From Neolewinella lacunae (GTDB lineage Bacteria > Bacteroidota > Bacteroidia > Chitinophagales > Saprospiraceae), in assembly GCF_014349155.1 (NCBI RefSeq), contig NZ_JACSIT010000104.1, positions 1 through 64,000 of the forward strand: a stretch of 64,000 nucleotides of DNA. Direction: 5' to 3'. A program made the translations under genes and the position numbers. The notes under the pieces were generated by a model. The model saw nothing but the letters and a program-made list of their open reading frames with translations, had not been told where the DNA came from and made no database searches. Position 1 is the stretch's first letter. Every line of letters begins with the position of its first letter. This document shows positions 41,939 through 50,920 of the stretch, one piece after another.

Positions 41939-42725
41939 ACAAGAAAGGGAAAAATGGCTCCGGGGCAGCGCGCCCGCAGGTGGCGACGACGACTTTGCCC
42001 GCCACGCCGCGCGCGGCCGCCAGGAACTGGCTTCCGAGGAGGAGGCCAGTGCTTTGCTGGCTGAGCTGGACGGCCTGCTCGCCACGCGCTTCGGGGCTGC
42101 ACCGCCGCTGGCGCAAACGGACTTGGGCGCGGCCGCAGGTGCCGAAATAAAGACAGGGAGCAAGGCACACCAAACCCGGGTGCGTCCGCTAAGCCGGTGG
42201 TGGACCGCCGCAGCTGCCGTATTGCTGCTCGTGGCCGCCGGCCTCTGGTACACCAGCCAGGGAACCGGACCGACGCCGGAAGAAGCCTACGCCCAGGCCT
42301 TCACCCCCTACGCCAACGAGCTCAGCGGACGCAGCATGGGCGATACCCCCGAGACCCCCGAACGCAGCGCCGACCTGGAGGCCGCCCTCCTGGCCTACGA
42401 CCGCCGCGACTACGCTGCTGCGGCGACGTTCTTTGCCGATTACCTCAACACGGCACCTGCGCCCGCGCCCGCAAACGCCACCGCCGCCCGCCTGTACTAC
42501 GGCATCAGTTTGCTGGCCGCCGGCAACGCGACGACCGCCGACACCATTCTGGCTCCGCTGGAAAGCGACCCCCGCTACGGCCCGCCCGCCCGCTGGTACC
42601 GCGCCCTGGCCCTCCTGCGCAAAGGAGACCTGCCCGCCGCCCGCCTGGCCCTCGAAAGCATCATCAACTCGGCCGAATCTCCCTTCCGCAGCCGCGCCGA
42701 AAGCCTCTTAGCAATCATTTCTTAG
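41922..42725 (+). CDS. Single-span membrane TPR protein, probable anti-sigma factor
   Basis: A 267-residue protein: cytoplasmic acidic/helical N-terminus (about 85 residues), one transmembrane helix (WWTAAAAVLLLVAAGLWY), and an extracytoplasmic part with TPR-like helix pairs (DLEAALLAYDRRDYAAAATFFADYL, TAARLYYGISLLAAGNATTADTIL, ARWYRALALLRKGDLPAARLAL). Overlap with the sigma gene (17 bases) and this topology suggest an anti-sigma factor, although no ZAS zinc motif is seen. Two dispersed-element cores lie in frame (encoding GAAAGA and APAPAPA). Confidence 0.65.
   Translation: MSDQSKQEREKWLRGSAPAGGDDDFARHAARGRQELASEEEASALLAELDGLLATRFGAAPPLAQTDLGAAAGAEIKTGSKAHQTRVRPLSRWWTAAAAVLLLVAAGLWYTSQGTGPTPEEAYAQAFTPYANELSGRSMGDTPETPERSADLEAALLAYDRRDYAAAATFFADYLNTAPAPAPANATAARLYYGISLLAAGNATTADTILAPLESDPRYGPPARWYRALALLRKGDLPAARLALESIINSAESPFRSRAESLLAIIS
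42125..42166 (+). repeat. Dispersed GC-rich element, copy 12 (inside CDS)
   Basis: Exact core GGGCGCGGCCGCAGGTGC at 42125-42142 with a degenerate tail (AGACAGGGAGCAAGG). In frame just before the transmembrane helix of the anti-sigma-like gene. Confidence 0.8.
42453..42470 (-). repeat. Dispersed GC-rich element, copy 13 (inside CDS)
   Basis: Core variant GCACCTGCGCCCGCGCCC, in frame in a loop between two TPR-like units; it encodes APAPAP. Confidence 0.6.
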
Positions 42726-42745
42726 TCTTCCAATCCTCATCCCAC

Positions 42746-44149
42746 ATGCGTATCTACACCCTCCTCTTGCTGGCCAGCCTCGCCTGGTCAACACTGGCCA
42801 GCCAGCCTGGCCCACCCGACCCCCTGGACCCCGCCTACGCGCAAATCTTCCAGGCTTACAAAAACAAACTCCAGGAGCACGGCTACCCCGTCGGGCGGGC
42901 CGGCAACAGCGCCTACGTGCCCGGGCAGTACGTCCTTAAATACCAGGGCAGCAACGCCAGCAGCGATTTTGCTGCCGACCTGGCGAAACTGAAAATGGAC
43001 TTCGGCCCCAACAACGTCAAACTCATTAGCCAGTGCGGCTGCGGCAGCGATTTCCAGATCTACGCCGTCGAATTCAGAACCCTGGGCGGTGAAGAGAAGG
43101 GCAAAGCGGGCAAAACCCAGGTGGCCCAAAGCATCGGGCAGGAAGAGGTGGAGCCCAACTTCTACGTCGTCCCTGAACTCCCCCAGATTCAGGACCGCCC
43201 CGCCTACAACCAGCTGCCCCCCAATTTCGCCGTCCTGCCCAGCGGGAAGCCCGGCACCCCGGTCACCATCGCCCTGCTCGATTCCGGCATCGACCCCTAT
43301 TTCCAGCACCCCCAGGTAACCAACGGCTACGCTCCTCTCTACCTGTGGAAGAATGAAAGTAAAGACCCCGACCCCTTCTGCCTGCCAAACGACGTCTTCG
43401 GCTGGGACTTCATCAACGACGACAATGCGCCGGTCGATGACAACTCCCACGGCACCCACATCGCCAGCCGCATTGCCCAGCAGCTGAAAACCAACGCCCC
43501 CGACGTCAACTACCGCTTCATGTCCGTCAAAATGCTCGACCACGACGGCGTTGGCACTACCTTCCACGCCGCCTGTGCTGTGTACTATGCCGCTTACCAT
43601 AAAGCCGACGTCATCAACGCCAGCTGGGGTTTTTACGGAGAACGCGATGCCATCCTCCGCGGTGCCTTCGAGTACGCCGAAAGCCAGGGCGTTGCTACGC
43701 TGACCTCGGCGGGCAACGAGCGGCAAGACATCAGTGAGGTGAATCATTACCCGTCCTCTTTTACCCTGGAGAGGGACCCCTTGAACAGCATCTTTTTCAC
43801 CTCCGCAGCGCGTACGAAAACCCAGTTATGGCCCCTGACCAACTACTATTTCGACGAAACGGCCCGGGGCAGCCACTTCCGGGCCGCCCCCGGTGCTAAC
43901 CTGTGGGGACTTATGCCCCATCACCTTGGCTTGCCGGATAATGTGGCCAGGAAATCGGGCACCTCCATCGCGGCACCTTTTGCTACGGCGCTGGCTGCGT
44001 ACTACCACCATCTGCACCCCGGCGCCGACCCCGTGGCGCTGACGGAGGCGCTGAAGGCCGCCATTGAAGACCAGGGCACCGCAGCTACACTGAACTATAA
44101 TGGCCTGGCCATACCTTATAAAGTCTTCAGTTGGGTTATCTTGCAATAA
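42746..44149 (+). CDS. Subtilisin-family (S8) serine protease
   Basis: A 467-residue exported subtilase. After a signal peptide (MRIYTLLLLASLAWSTLAS) comes an inhibitor-I9-like propeptide region with GQYVLKYQGSN and EVEPNFYV. The catalytic triad is Asp179 (LLDSGID), His235 (NSHGTHIA) and Ser407 (KSGTSIAAPFA). No T9SS domain follows, so it is probably periplasmic or outer-membrane associated. Third gene of the sigma/anti-sigma/protease/CHAT array, 20 bases after the anti-sigma-like gene. ATG 42746 is used; an open frame further upstream is not coding-like. Confidence 0.9.
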   Translation: MRIYTLLLLASLAWSTLASQPGPPDPLDPAYAQIFQAYKNKLQEHGYPVGRAGNSAYVPGQYVLKYQGSNASSDFAADLAKLKMDFGPNNVKLISQCGCGSDFQIYAVEFRTLGGEEKGKAGKTQVAQSIGQEEVEPNFYVVPELPQIQDRPAYNQLPPNFAVLPSGKPGTPVTIALLDSGIDPYFQHPQVTNGYAPLYLWKNESKDPDPFCLPNDVFGWDFINDDNAPVDDNSHGTHIASRIAQQLKTNAPDVNYRFMSVKMLDHDGVGTTFHAACAVYYAAYHKADVINASWGFYGERDAILRGAFEYAESQGVATLTSAGNERQDISEVNHYPSSFTLERDPLNSIFFTSAARTKTQLWPLTNYYFDETARGSHFRAAPGANLWGLMPHHLGLPDNVARKSGTSIAAPFATALAAYYHHLHPGADPVALTEALKAAIEDQGTAATLNYNGLAIPYKVFSWVILQ

Positions 44150-44157
44150 ACCATTGC

Positions 44158-46842
44158 ATGAACAACCCGAAAATGCAGCACTGGCCGCTGCTGATCGCCC
44201 TGGTGGTCAGCAGCGGCCTCTGGGGTCAGTCCAGTCCCGCACGATCGGCTTACGACTCGCTCTACCAGCTGGCCGAGACCTACCCCGATGATTCCATCGC
44301 CCGTAAGTCCTGGCTCCTGCACCAGGCGGGCCGGCAGGCGAGTGCGGATGGTGACCTGCCCGCAGCCGTAGCGGCCACTCAGCGGGCCCTGGAGTTGCGC
44401 CTTTCCGACGAGATCAATTTTACGGACGAGGTACTCGTCTCTGCCTTCAACATCGGGAGCTTCCTCAGCATCCAGGGAGCTTACCGCGATGGCCTGGAAT
44501 ACTACAATATGGTATTGCGGCGCTCTCCCAACCGCAAAGTAGGCCAGGCCCTGTTTCAGGTGGGCTTCAACAATGGCGCGATGGGGGAATTTACCGCCGG
44601 CGTCCGGGCCATGGAGGCGGCGGCCAAATTGCCTCCCTTCAGTGAAGACGATTACACGCTGGGTTTCCTGAAAATGGAGCTGGGCCACCTGCACGTGCGC
44701 AAGGGCAACCCCGAGGGCGGCCGGGCGGCCATCCCCGTCCTCCACGAAGCCCTGGCCCTTTTTGCCGGTTTTGAAGATTCCGACTACGAGCGGATGCTGT
44801 GCCTGAATTACCTCGGCTGGGCTTACCTGGAGGCGGGTGCGCCGGACGAGGCAATCCGCCAGCTGAGCACCGCCGAAAAGCTGGCCAAAAGCCTGGAGAT
44901 TTATGATGAAGACCTCTCGGCCATCTACGGCAACCTGGGCCTGGCCCACCGCCGCGCCCACCGCCCTGAACTGGCCCTGGACTATTACCGCCGGGCCCTT
45001 CGCGTAGAAAAGGCCCAGGGCGAAGACGTTCAACCGCCCAACGCGGCCATTGCGACTTTCCTGGACAACATCTCCACCGCCAAGCTCGCCAGTGGCCAGC
45101 CCGACTCCGCCCTCCACTACGCCCGCGAAGCCCTCCGCTGGGGCGTCAAAGACTACCGCCCCAGCCCCAACACTGCGGATAACCCGGCCCTGGAGTTGCT
45201 GCGCGACCAACCCCTCTCCTTGCTCATTTTCCTGCAGGACAAAGCCCGTGCCCACTACGCCCTCGGCCAACGGGGCGCGCCCGCTGAGTACCAGGCCGCC
45301 CTGGCGACCTACCGCCGCGCGGATGAATTGCTGGACCAAATGCGCCGCGACCAACTCCTCGAAGACACCCGCAATTACTGGCGGGCCGACGCCCGGGCGC
45401 TCTACGTCGAGGCCCTCACCGTTGCCGTGGCCGCCCAGGATGCCGCCGCCGCCTTTTACTTCATGGAAAAAGCCCGCGCCCGCCTCTTGCTCGATGAACT
45501 CAGCGCCGGTCGGGCCATCGAGCTCCTGCCCGAGGCAAGCCGCGAACGGCTCCAGGCTGCCGCCCGAGCAACCCGGCAAGCGGGCAATACCCCCGTCGAT
45601 TTGCAACGCTTTCGCCAGCTTCAGGACAGCATCTTCACGGCCTTTCCCGCCTACGCGGCCGCCAGCATCGGTGCATCCCCCCCCGCCGCTACCGCACTGA
45701 AAACCTTGCTGGGCGACCGCGCCCTGGTGGAATACTTCATTGCCGATGACCTGGCCGTAGCGCTGGTCTGGAGCCATGCCCAAGGACTGCAAATCATCGA
45801 GCTGTCCCCTCCCCGGGGCTGGCAGCCGACCCTCCGGACCTGGCTGCAGGAGGTGGCCAATCCTGACCAGCAACTCTCCGCGGCTGCGGCCAAACGCCTT
45901 TACGACGTACTGATTGCGCCACTGGGTTTGCCAGCGGGCGCTCCGCTGCTCATTGTGCCCGACGGCGATCTGTACCTGCTGCCCTTCGGAGCCCTGCTTA
46001 CGGGGCTGCCCGCAGAGCAGGCTGGCTACCAGGATTGGCCCTGGCTGGCCGCCGAACGCAGCGTGCACTACGCCTTCTCCGTGCAGTTGCTCGACTTCGC
46101 CCGCCTCCACCGGGGCCGGGGCAACGGGCGCGCCCTCGGCCTGGCACCGGTTGCCCGCCTGGGGCCTAAGGACAGCCTGGACGTCCACCTGGAACTGCCC
46201 GCCACCCTCCGCACCGTGCGCCACCTGGCCCGCCTCTTTCCCACCGATACCCTCGTCAATGCCGACGCCCACCGCGCCGCCTTCCGTGCGCGGGCCGATG
46301 CCTACAGCCTGATCCACCTGGGCACCCACGCCTATTTGGAAGACGGCGGCAGCTTCTTACTCCACAACGCCGCAAAACCCCGCTATACGATGCTCGACCT
46401 CGCGGAACACCAGTTGCTGGCCGACCTGGTCGTCATCGGAGCCTGCGAAACGGGCAAAGGCGATCAGCTGTTGGGAGAAGGCATCGCCAGCCTGGGCCGG
46501 GGCTTTGCCCGCCGGGGTGCCCCGAGCCTGGTGATGAGCCTGTGGTCCATCGACGATGCCACCACCGGGGAGTTGCTGCAAGACATGTATTCCGAACTGG
46601 CGCTGGGCGCTGGCCCCGGAACTGGCCTACACAACGCCGCCAAGCGTTACCTGGCAACCGTTACCCACCCCGGATTTGGCCACCCTTACTACTGGGCCGG
46701 GCTGGTTTACTACGGACCGGACCTGGCGGTGGAAACAGGGGGAACCGGGGGGTGGCCCGCCTGGATTTGGGCTTTACTGGGGGTAGGGGGGCTGCTGGTC
46801 CTGGCGGGGTGGATCTTCCGACGGCGAAAGCTGATGGCTTAA
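44158..46842 (+). CDS. TPR-CHAT protease-like protein with C-terminal anchor
   Basis: An 894-residue protein: signal peptide (LLIALVVSSGLWGQ), about 500 residues of tetratricopeptide-type repeats, and a C-terminal CHAT domain (caspase-HetF-associated with TPRs). The predicted caspase-like dyad is intact: His724 in HLGTHAYLED and Cys763 in VIGACETGKGD, followed by MSLWSIDDATTGELL and HPYYWAGLVYYG. It ends with a transmembrane helix and a basic tail (IWALLGVGGLLVLAGWIFRRRK). It follows the subtilase by eight bases. A signal peptide plus C-terminal anchor imply the CHAT domain faces the periplasm, unusual for a domain class often linked with cytosolic defence signalling. Confidence 0.88.
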   Translation: MNNPKMQHWPLLIALVVSSGLWGQSSPARSAYDSLYQLAETYPDDSIARKSWLLHQAGRQASADGDLPAAVAATQRALELRLSDEINFTDEVLVSAFNIGSFLSIQGAYRDGLEYYNMVLRRSPNRKVGQALFQVGFNNGAMGEFTAGVRAMEAAAKLPPFSEDDYTLGFLKMELGHLHVRKGNPEGGRAAIPVLHEALALFAGFEDSDYERMLCLNYLGWAYLEAGAPDEAIRQLSTAEKLAKSLEIYDEDLSAIYGNLGLAHRRAHRPELALDYYRRALRVEKAQGEDVQPPNAAIATFLDNISTAKLASGQPDSALHYAREALRWGVKDYRPSPNTADNPALELLRDQPLSLLIFLQDKARAHYALGQRGAPAEYQAALATYRRADELLDQMRRDQLLEDTRNYWRADARALYVEALTVAVAAQDAAAAFYFMEKARARLLLDELSAGRAIELLPEASRERLQAAARATRQAGNTPVDLQRFRQLQDSIFTAFPAYAAASIGASPPAATALKTLLGDRALVEYFIADDLAVALVWSHAQGLQIIELSPPRGWQPTLRTWLQEVANPDQQLSAAAAKRLYDVLIAPLGLPAGAPLLIVPDGDLYLLPFGALLTGLPAEQAGYQDWPWLAAERSVHYAFSVQLLDFARLHRGRGNGRALGLAPVARLGPKDSLDVHLELPATLRTVRHLARLFPTDTLVNADAHRAAFRARADAYSLIHLGTHAYLEDGGSFLLHNAAKPRYTMLDLAEHQLLADLVVIGACETGKGDQLLGEGIASLGRGFARRGAPSLVMSLWSIDDATTGELLQDMYSELALGAGPGTGLHNAAKRYLATVTHPGFGHPYYWAGLVYYGPDLAVETGGTGGWPAWIWALLGVGGLLVLAGWIFRRRKLMA

Positions 46843-46858
46843 TTGGCTTACCTTTCCC

Positions 46859-46897
46859 TGCTCCTTCGTCATCACCCGAGCACCTGCGCCCGCGCCC
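46859..46897 (-). repeat. Dispersed GC-rich element, copy 14
   Basis: Core variant GCACCTGCGCCCGCGCCC at 46880-46897 with tail TGCTCCTTCG at 46859-46868; between the CHAT and SulP genes. Confidence 0.75.
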
Positions 46898-47008
46898 GCA
46901 ACTGCCTGCTCCCGGCGCCCGGAATTTGAATTCTTGGTGCGCTGGGGATTACCTTGGGCCTTCCCGGGGGATTGCCTGGGCGCAATCTCTGCCAAAACCT
47001 AAGTGCCC

Positions 47009-48715
47009 ATGTCCGCTCGCTGGTTTCCGGTACCGGCTGATTACCGTGAGAAAGGCCTCGCTGCCGATCTTCAGGCGGGGCTTATCCTGGGCATTCTGCT
47101 CATTCCCCAGGCCATGGCCTACGGAATGCTGGCGGGCGTAGCGCCGGTGTATGGGCTGTACGCCGCGCTCGTGCCCGCCCTGGCTTATGCCCTCCTGGCC
47201 AGCACGCCCCACGTTAATGTTGGGCCTACTGCCCTGGCGTCTTTGCTGTGCCTCAACAGTCTTACGGGCCTGGCGGAGCCGGGCACGGCTACGTATTTGG
47301 CCTACGCTGTGGTATTGGGTGCGCTGACGGGCGTCCTGCAATTGGCGGGCGGCCTGCTGCGGCTGGGGGTGGTGGTGAGCCTGTTGAGCCGTCCGGTGCT
47401 CTCCGGCTTCGTTTCAGCTGCTGCGGTGCTCATTACCGTCTCGCAGGTCCGGGTATTGCTGGGCTTCAGCGTTCCCCCGGCGGCCTATTTTCACGAGGAA
47501 TTGCTGGGGATTTTTCAGGGTTTTCCGGACCTGCACTGGCCAACGGCGTTGCTGGGGCTGGGCGGGCTGGCTTTTCTTTTTGCGGCTAAAAAATGGCTGC
47601 CCAGCCGCTTCCCGGATACGCTCGTGTTGATTGCCCTCACTACCCTCCTGCTGGCCACGGTGGGCCAGGACTGGGGCATTGCCACGGTGGGGGAGATCCC
47701 GGCGGCGCTGCCGCCTTTGGTGGTGCCCGCTGTTGATTGGGCGGTCGCCCGGCAATTGCTGCCCGCCGCCCTGGTGTTGGCTCTGATCAGTTTTATCGAA
47801 ACCGTATCCATCGGCGAAGCTTTTTCGGCGCGGCACAATTATTACCGGGTGCGGCCCAACCGGGAACTGCTGGCGCTGGGGCTTAGCAAAGTGGCGGGAG
47901 GCTTTTTTCAGGCGGTTCCCTCTTCGGCCAGTTTCAGCCGTTCCGCCGTCGTGGAGGATGCGGGTGGGCGTGGCCCGTTGAGTAATCTCGTGGCGGTGGC
48001 CCTGCTGCTGCTTACCCTGCTGTTTTTCACCCCCGCCTTTTATCATTTGCCGGTGACGGTACTGGCGGCCATTATCGTTTTTTCCGTCCGCAACCTCTTC
48101 GATGTGGCCGAAATGCGGCGGCTTTGGAGGTTGGCCCCGAAGGAGTTCCTGACGCTGCTCACCACTTTTCTATTTACCCTCTTCGCTGGCCTGCTGTACG
48201 GTATTGCGGGCGGGGTGGTGCTTTCCCTCTACTTTGTTTTCGCGCGGGCGGCGCGACCCCATTTGGCGGAGCTGGGCCGGGTGCCGGGTACCAATGCTTT
48301 CCGCAACCGCAACCGCTTTGCTGCGGCGGAGATCGACCCCGCCATTCTGATCGTCCGCTTCGATGCGGAGCTGTACTTTGGCAACGCGGAGTACTTCCGG
48401 GATAAACTCCGCGACCTGGCCGACCAGCGCGGCGCAGGCCTGCGGGCAGTGGTATTGGATGGTCACGCCATTCATGACATCGACAGCAGTGGCCTCCACG
48501 CGCTCAATCAATTTATGGATGATTTGCGGCAGCGCAACGTTGAATTGTACCTCTGCGGCATGATCGGGCCGGTGCGGGATATGCTCTTCAAATCCGGCCT
48601 GATGGCCAGTCTGGGGGCCAACCACAACTTCCTGTCCATCCAGGATGCCCTGAACTTTATTGCCAGCAGCGAGGCCGACCGGGGCTGGGATCTGCCAGCC
48701 GTGCAACACGATTAG
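47009..48715 (+). CDS. SulP-family anion transporter with STAS domain
   Basis: A 568-residue inner-membrane transporter with about 10-12 transmembrane helices (opening ADLQAGLILGILLIPQAMAYGMLAGVAPVYGLYAALVPALAYALL, with the family phrase VNVGPTALASLL). A C-terminal cytoplasmic STAS domain (about residues 435-555) follows, with LIVRFDAELYFGNAEYF and VVLDGHAIHDIDSSGLHAL. SulP proteins carry sulfate, bicarbonate or organic anions; no carbonic anhydrase or sulfate gene is adjacent to decide. ATG 47009 is used; a GTG two codons upstream is possible. Confidence 0.92.
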   Translation: MSARWFPVPADYREKGLAADLQAGLILGILLIPQAMAYGMLAGVAPVYGLYAALVPALAYALLASTPHVNVGPTALASLLCLNSLTGLAEPGTATYLAYAVVLGALTGVLQLAGGLLRLGVVVSLLSRPVLSGFVSAAAVLITVSQVRVLLGFSVPPAAYFHEELLGIFQGFPDLHWPTALLGLGGLAFLFAAKKWLPSRFPDTLVLIALTTLLLATVGQDWGIATVGEIPAALPPLVVPAVDWAVARQLLPAALVLALISFIETVSIGEAFSARHNYYRVRPNRELLALGLSKVAGGFFQAVPSSASFSRSAVVEDAGGRGPLSNLVAVALLLLTLLFFTPAFYHLPVTVLAAIIVFSVRNLFDVAEMRRLWRLAPKEFLTLLTTFLFTLFAGLLYGIAGGVVLSLYFVFARAARPHLAELGRVPGTNAFRNRNRFAAAEIDPAILIVRFDAELYFGNAEYFRDKLRDLADQRGAGLRAVVLDGHAIHDIDSSGLHALNQFMDDLRQRNVELYLCGMIGPVRDMLFKSGLMASLGANHNFLSIQDALNFIASSEADRGWDLPAVQHD

Positions 48716-48771
48716 CCGGAGGGGACAACGACCCTTTTTGCCCAAAACAACCTTAGTTCCCGGAAATGCGT

Positions 48772-48779
48772 TATCTTTG
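48772..48779 (+). promoter_or_regulatory. Candidate -7 box of the rimP-nusA operon
   Basis: TATCTTTG, exact consensus. Transcription would begin about 20 bases before a terminator-like hairpin. Confidence 0.6.
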
Positions 48780-48806
48780 CCCCAACAAGGCAGTAAAAAG
48801 CATCGG

Positions 48807-48835
48807 AGAGGGAATCGCAAGATTCCCTCTTTTTT
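48807..48835 (+). terminator. Leader terminator (attenuator candidate) before rimP
   Basis: AGAGGGAATC / GATTCCCTCT 10-bp perfect stem, GCAA tetraloop, six T residues. It lies between the candidate promoter at 48772 and rimP, so it may attenuate the operon. It may also close transcripts from sulP. Confidence 0.85.
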
Positions 48836-48861
48836 GTGCCCTGCCCCGCCTTTTTTCCCCG

Positions 48862-48904
48862 GGGCGCGGCCGCAGGATGCCGGGAAATGATAAATGAGCA
48901 ATGT
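48862..48904 (+). repeat. Dispersed GC-rich element, copy 15
   Basis: Core with the extra A (GGGCGCGGCCGCAGGATGC) at 48862-48880, followed by AAATGAGCAATG at 48892-48903. It forms most of the rimP leader downstream of the attenuator. Confidence 0.85.
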
Positions 48905-48907
48905 GCT

Positions 48908-49378
48908 ATGGTCGGCAAGATCACCGAAATGTTGGAAGGTTTTTTCGCCACGGAAGCGGAGTTTGGCGATTGCTTCGTAGTCGATGTCGTTCAGACGAAT
49001 ACGCGCCTGGAAGTCTACGTCGATTGCGACTCAGGAATGACCTTCGGCAAGTGCCAGCGCATCAGCCGTTTTCTGGAAGCCTACCTGGATGAGGAACAGC
49101 CGCTGGGCGACCAGTACACCCTCAACGTCAGCAGCCCCGGCGTCGATCGTCCCCTGAAGTTCTTCCGGCAGTACGTCAAAAACATCGGCCGGACGCTGGA
49201 GGTGACCACCCACGAGGGGGATCAGTTCAAAGGCCAGCTCAAGACCGTCGAAGAGGCCTTCGTGGTCCTCGAAACGAAGGTGCGGCGGCAGGAAGGGAAA
49301 CGCAAAGTAACTGCGGTGGAAGACGTGGAAATCGCCTTCGCCGCCATCAAGAAATCAGTAGTAAAAATTAGCTTCTAA
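48908..49378 (+). CDS. rimP: Ribosome maturation factor RimP
   Basis: A 156-residue cytosolic assembly factor for the 30S subunit. Family blocks are present: LEVYVDCDSGMTFGKCQRISRFLEAYL, the conserved LNVSSPGVDRPL and the C-terminal SH3-like part (GRTLEVTTHEGDQFKGQL). ATG 48908 matches the normal RimP start; an in-frame ATG at 48887 lies inside the dispersed element. First gene of the rimP-nusA-infB cluster; nusA follows after four bases. Confidence 0.92.
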   Translation: MVGKITEMLEGFFATEAEFGDCFVVDVVQTNTRLEVYVDCDSGMTFGKCQRISRFLEAYLDEEQPLGDQYTLNVSSPGVDRPLKFFRQYVKNIGRTLEVTTHEGDQFKGQLKTVEEAFVVLETKVRRQEGKRKVTAVEDVEIAFAAIKKSVVKISF

Positions 49379-49382
49379 CGCC

Positions 49383-50624
49383 ATGAATTTAGTAGATACC
49401 TTCAAGGAGTTCAGCTCCGGCAAAGCCATCGACAGCCCCACCATGGTAAGGGTTCTCGAAGATGTGTTCCGTACCCTCATCAAGAAGAAGTACACCACCG
49501 ACGATAACTTCAACATCATCGTAAACGCCAGCCGGGGAGACCTGGAGCTCTGGCGCGTGCGCGAGATCGTCCCCGACGGGGAAGTGACCGACGAACTGGC
49601 CGAAATCTCCTACTCCGAGGCCCTGGCCGTCGACGAAGATTACGAGATCGGGGAAGAATGCTACCAGCAGATTTTTCTCGAAGACTTCGGTCGCCGCTCC
49701 ATCATGGCGGCCCGCCAGACCCTGATCAGCCGGATCATGGACCTGGAGAAAGACGAACTCTACCGCAGCTACAACGAACGGGCCGGCGAACTCGTCCTGT
49801 GCGAAGTCCAGCAAATCCTCAAGCGGGAAATCCTGGTCATTGACGACGCCAACGGCCGCGAACTCGTCATGCCGCGCGTCGAAACCATCCGGGGCGATTA
49901 CTTCCGTAAGGGAGACATGGTCCGGGGAATCATCAAAGAGGTGGAAATGCGCAACAACAACAACCCGGTAGTCATCGTCTCCCGTACGGACGAGCGCTTC
50001 CTGGCCAAGTTGATGGAGCAAGAGGTGCCGGAAATCGAAGACGGCCTCATTACCATCAAAGGCATCGTCCGCATCCCCGGAGAGCGGGCGAAGGTCTCCG
50101 TAGAAAGCTACGACGACCGCATCGACCCCGTTGGGGCCTGCGTCGGGATGAAAGGTTCGCGGATCCACGGCATCGTCCGGGAACTGAACCAGGAAAACAT
50201 CGACGTGATCCACTACACCAACAACACCTCGCTTTACATCCAGCGTGCCCTTACCCCGGCGCGGGTATCGAACATCGACCTGGATATGGAGGCCCGCCGT
50301 GCTAAAGTGTACCTGGAGCCCGACCAGGTCAGCCTGGCCATTGGCAAAGGAGGAACGAACATCAAACTCGCCAGCCGCCTGGTAGAGTTTGAGATCGACG
50401 TATACCGCAACAACGAAGTAGAAATTGACGACGTAGACCTGGAAGAATTCAAGGACGAAATCGAAATGTGGGTACTGGAGGCCTTCAAGTCCATCGGTTG
50501 TGACACGGCCCGCTCCGTACTGGAGTTGAGCGCCGAGGAACTGGTGCGGCGGACGGACCTGGAGGAGGAAACGGTACTCAACGTACTGAGCATCCTCGCT
50601 GCCGAGTTCGAAGAGGAGAACTAA
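49383..50624 (+). CDS. nusA: Transcription termination/antitermination factor NusA
   Basis: A 413-residue NusA binding RNA polymerase and nascent RNA. In order: N-terminal polymerase-binding domain (residues 1-130), S1 domain (about 135-200), KH1 (with GACVGMKGSRIHGIVREL) and KH2 (LAIGKGGTNIKLASRL), then a short acidic C-terminal tail (NVLSILAAEFEEEN). Length is normal for Bacteroidota, which lack the two acidic repeats of E. coli NusA. Downstream of rimP by four bases; infB follows after about 300 bases. Confidence 0.96.
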   Translation: MNLVDTFKEFSSGKAIDSPTMVRVLEDVFRTLIKKKYTTDDNFNIIVNASRGDLELWRVREIVPDGEVTDELAEISYSEALAVDEDYEIGEECYQQIFLEDFGRRSIMAARQTLISRIMDLEKDELYRSYNERAGELVLCEVQQILKREILVIDDANGRELVMPRVETIRGDYFRKGDMVRGIIKEVEMRNNNNPVVIVSRTDERFLAKLMEQEVPEIEDGLITIKGIVRIPGERAKVSVESYDDRIDPVGACVGMKGSRIHGIVRELNQENIDVIHYTNNTSLYIQRALTPARVSNIDLDMEARRAKVYLEPDQVSLAIGKGGTNIKLASRLVEFEIDVYRNNEVEIDDVDLEEFKDEIEMWVLEAFKSIGCDTARSVLELSAEELVRRTDLEEETVLNVLSILAAEFEEEN

Positions 50625-50920
50625 GCCTGAACGGGCTTCGTGCCTGTTTAGCGGACAAAAGGGGCAGCACTTTGGCTGAAATCCACCGGGCAGGGTGCAC
50701 AACCTTCTGAAATTCTGGATTGTTTATCCCGGAAGCGGGGCAGGGAGATACGGTTATGTAAAGCTTGTGTCTTATCTTTGCATCGCTTCCGGGAAACTGT
50801 CCTGGGACCGTTCTCTTCAAGCAGCGTTGGGAAGAGGAAAAATTCCGGCAATTTAGGGTAGTTCTAAATCGCCCCGCGTCGGCACAACGCGGTTAAACAT
50901 TGGCGTGCATAAAAGATCGA
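50625..50920. other. nusA-infB intergenic region
   Basis: About 296 bases without a gene. It carries an exact promoter box TATCTTTG at 50773-50780, so infB may have its own promoter. No terminator was recognised after nusA. Confidence 0.5.
50773..50780 (+). promoter_or_regulatory. Candidate -7 box for infB
   Basis: TATCTTTG, exact TAnnTTTG match, about 140 bases before the infB ATG. Confidence 0.5.

Noticed and set aside
42197-42745. In-frame extension of the subtilase upstream to 42197
   Set aside because: Overlaps the anti-sigma-like gene in another frame; low-complexity Arg/Pro sequence; the signal peptide begins at 42746.
44116-46329. A 737-residue open frame antisense to the TPR-CHAT gene
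   Set aside because: Antisense shadow; overlaps an intact protein with catalytic residues.
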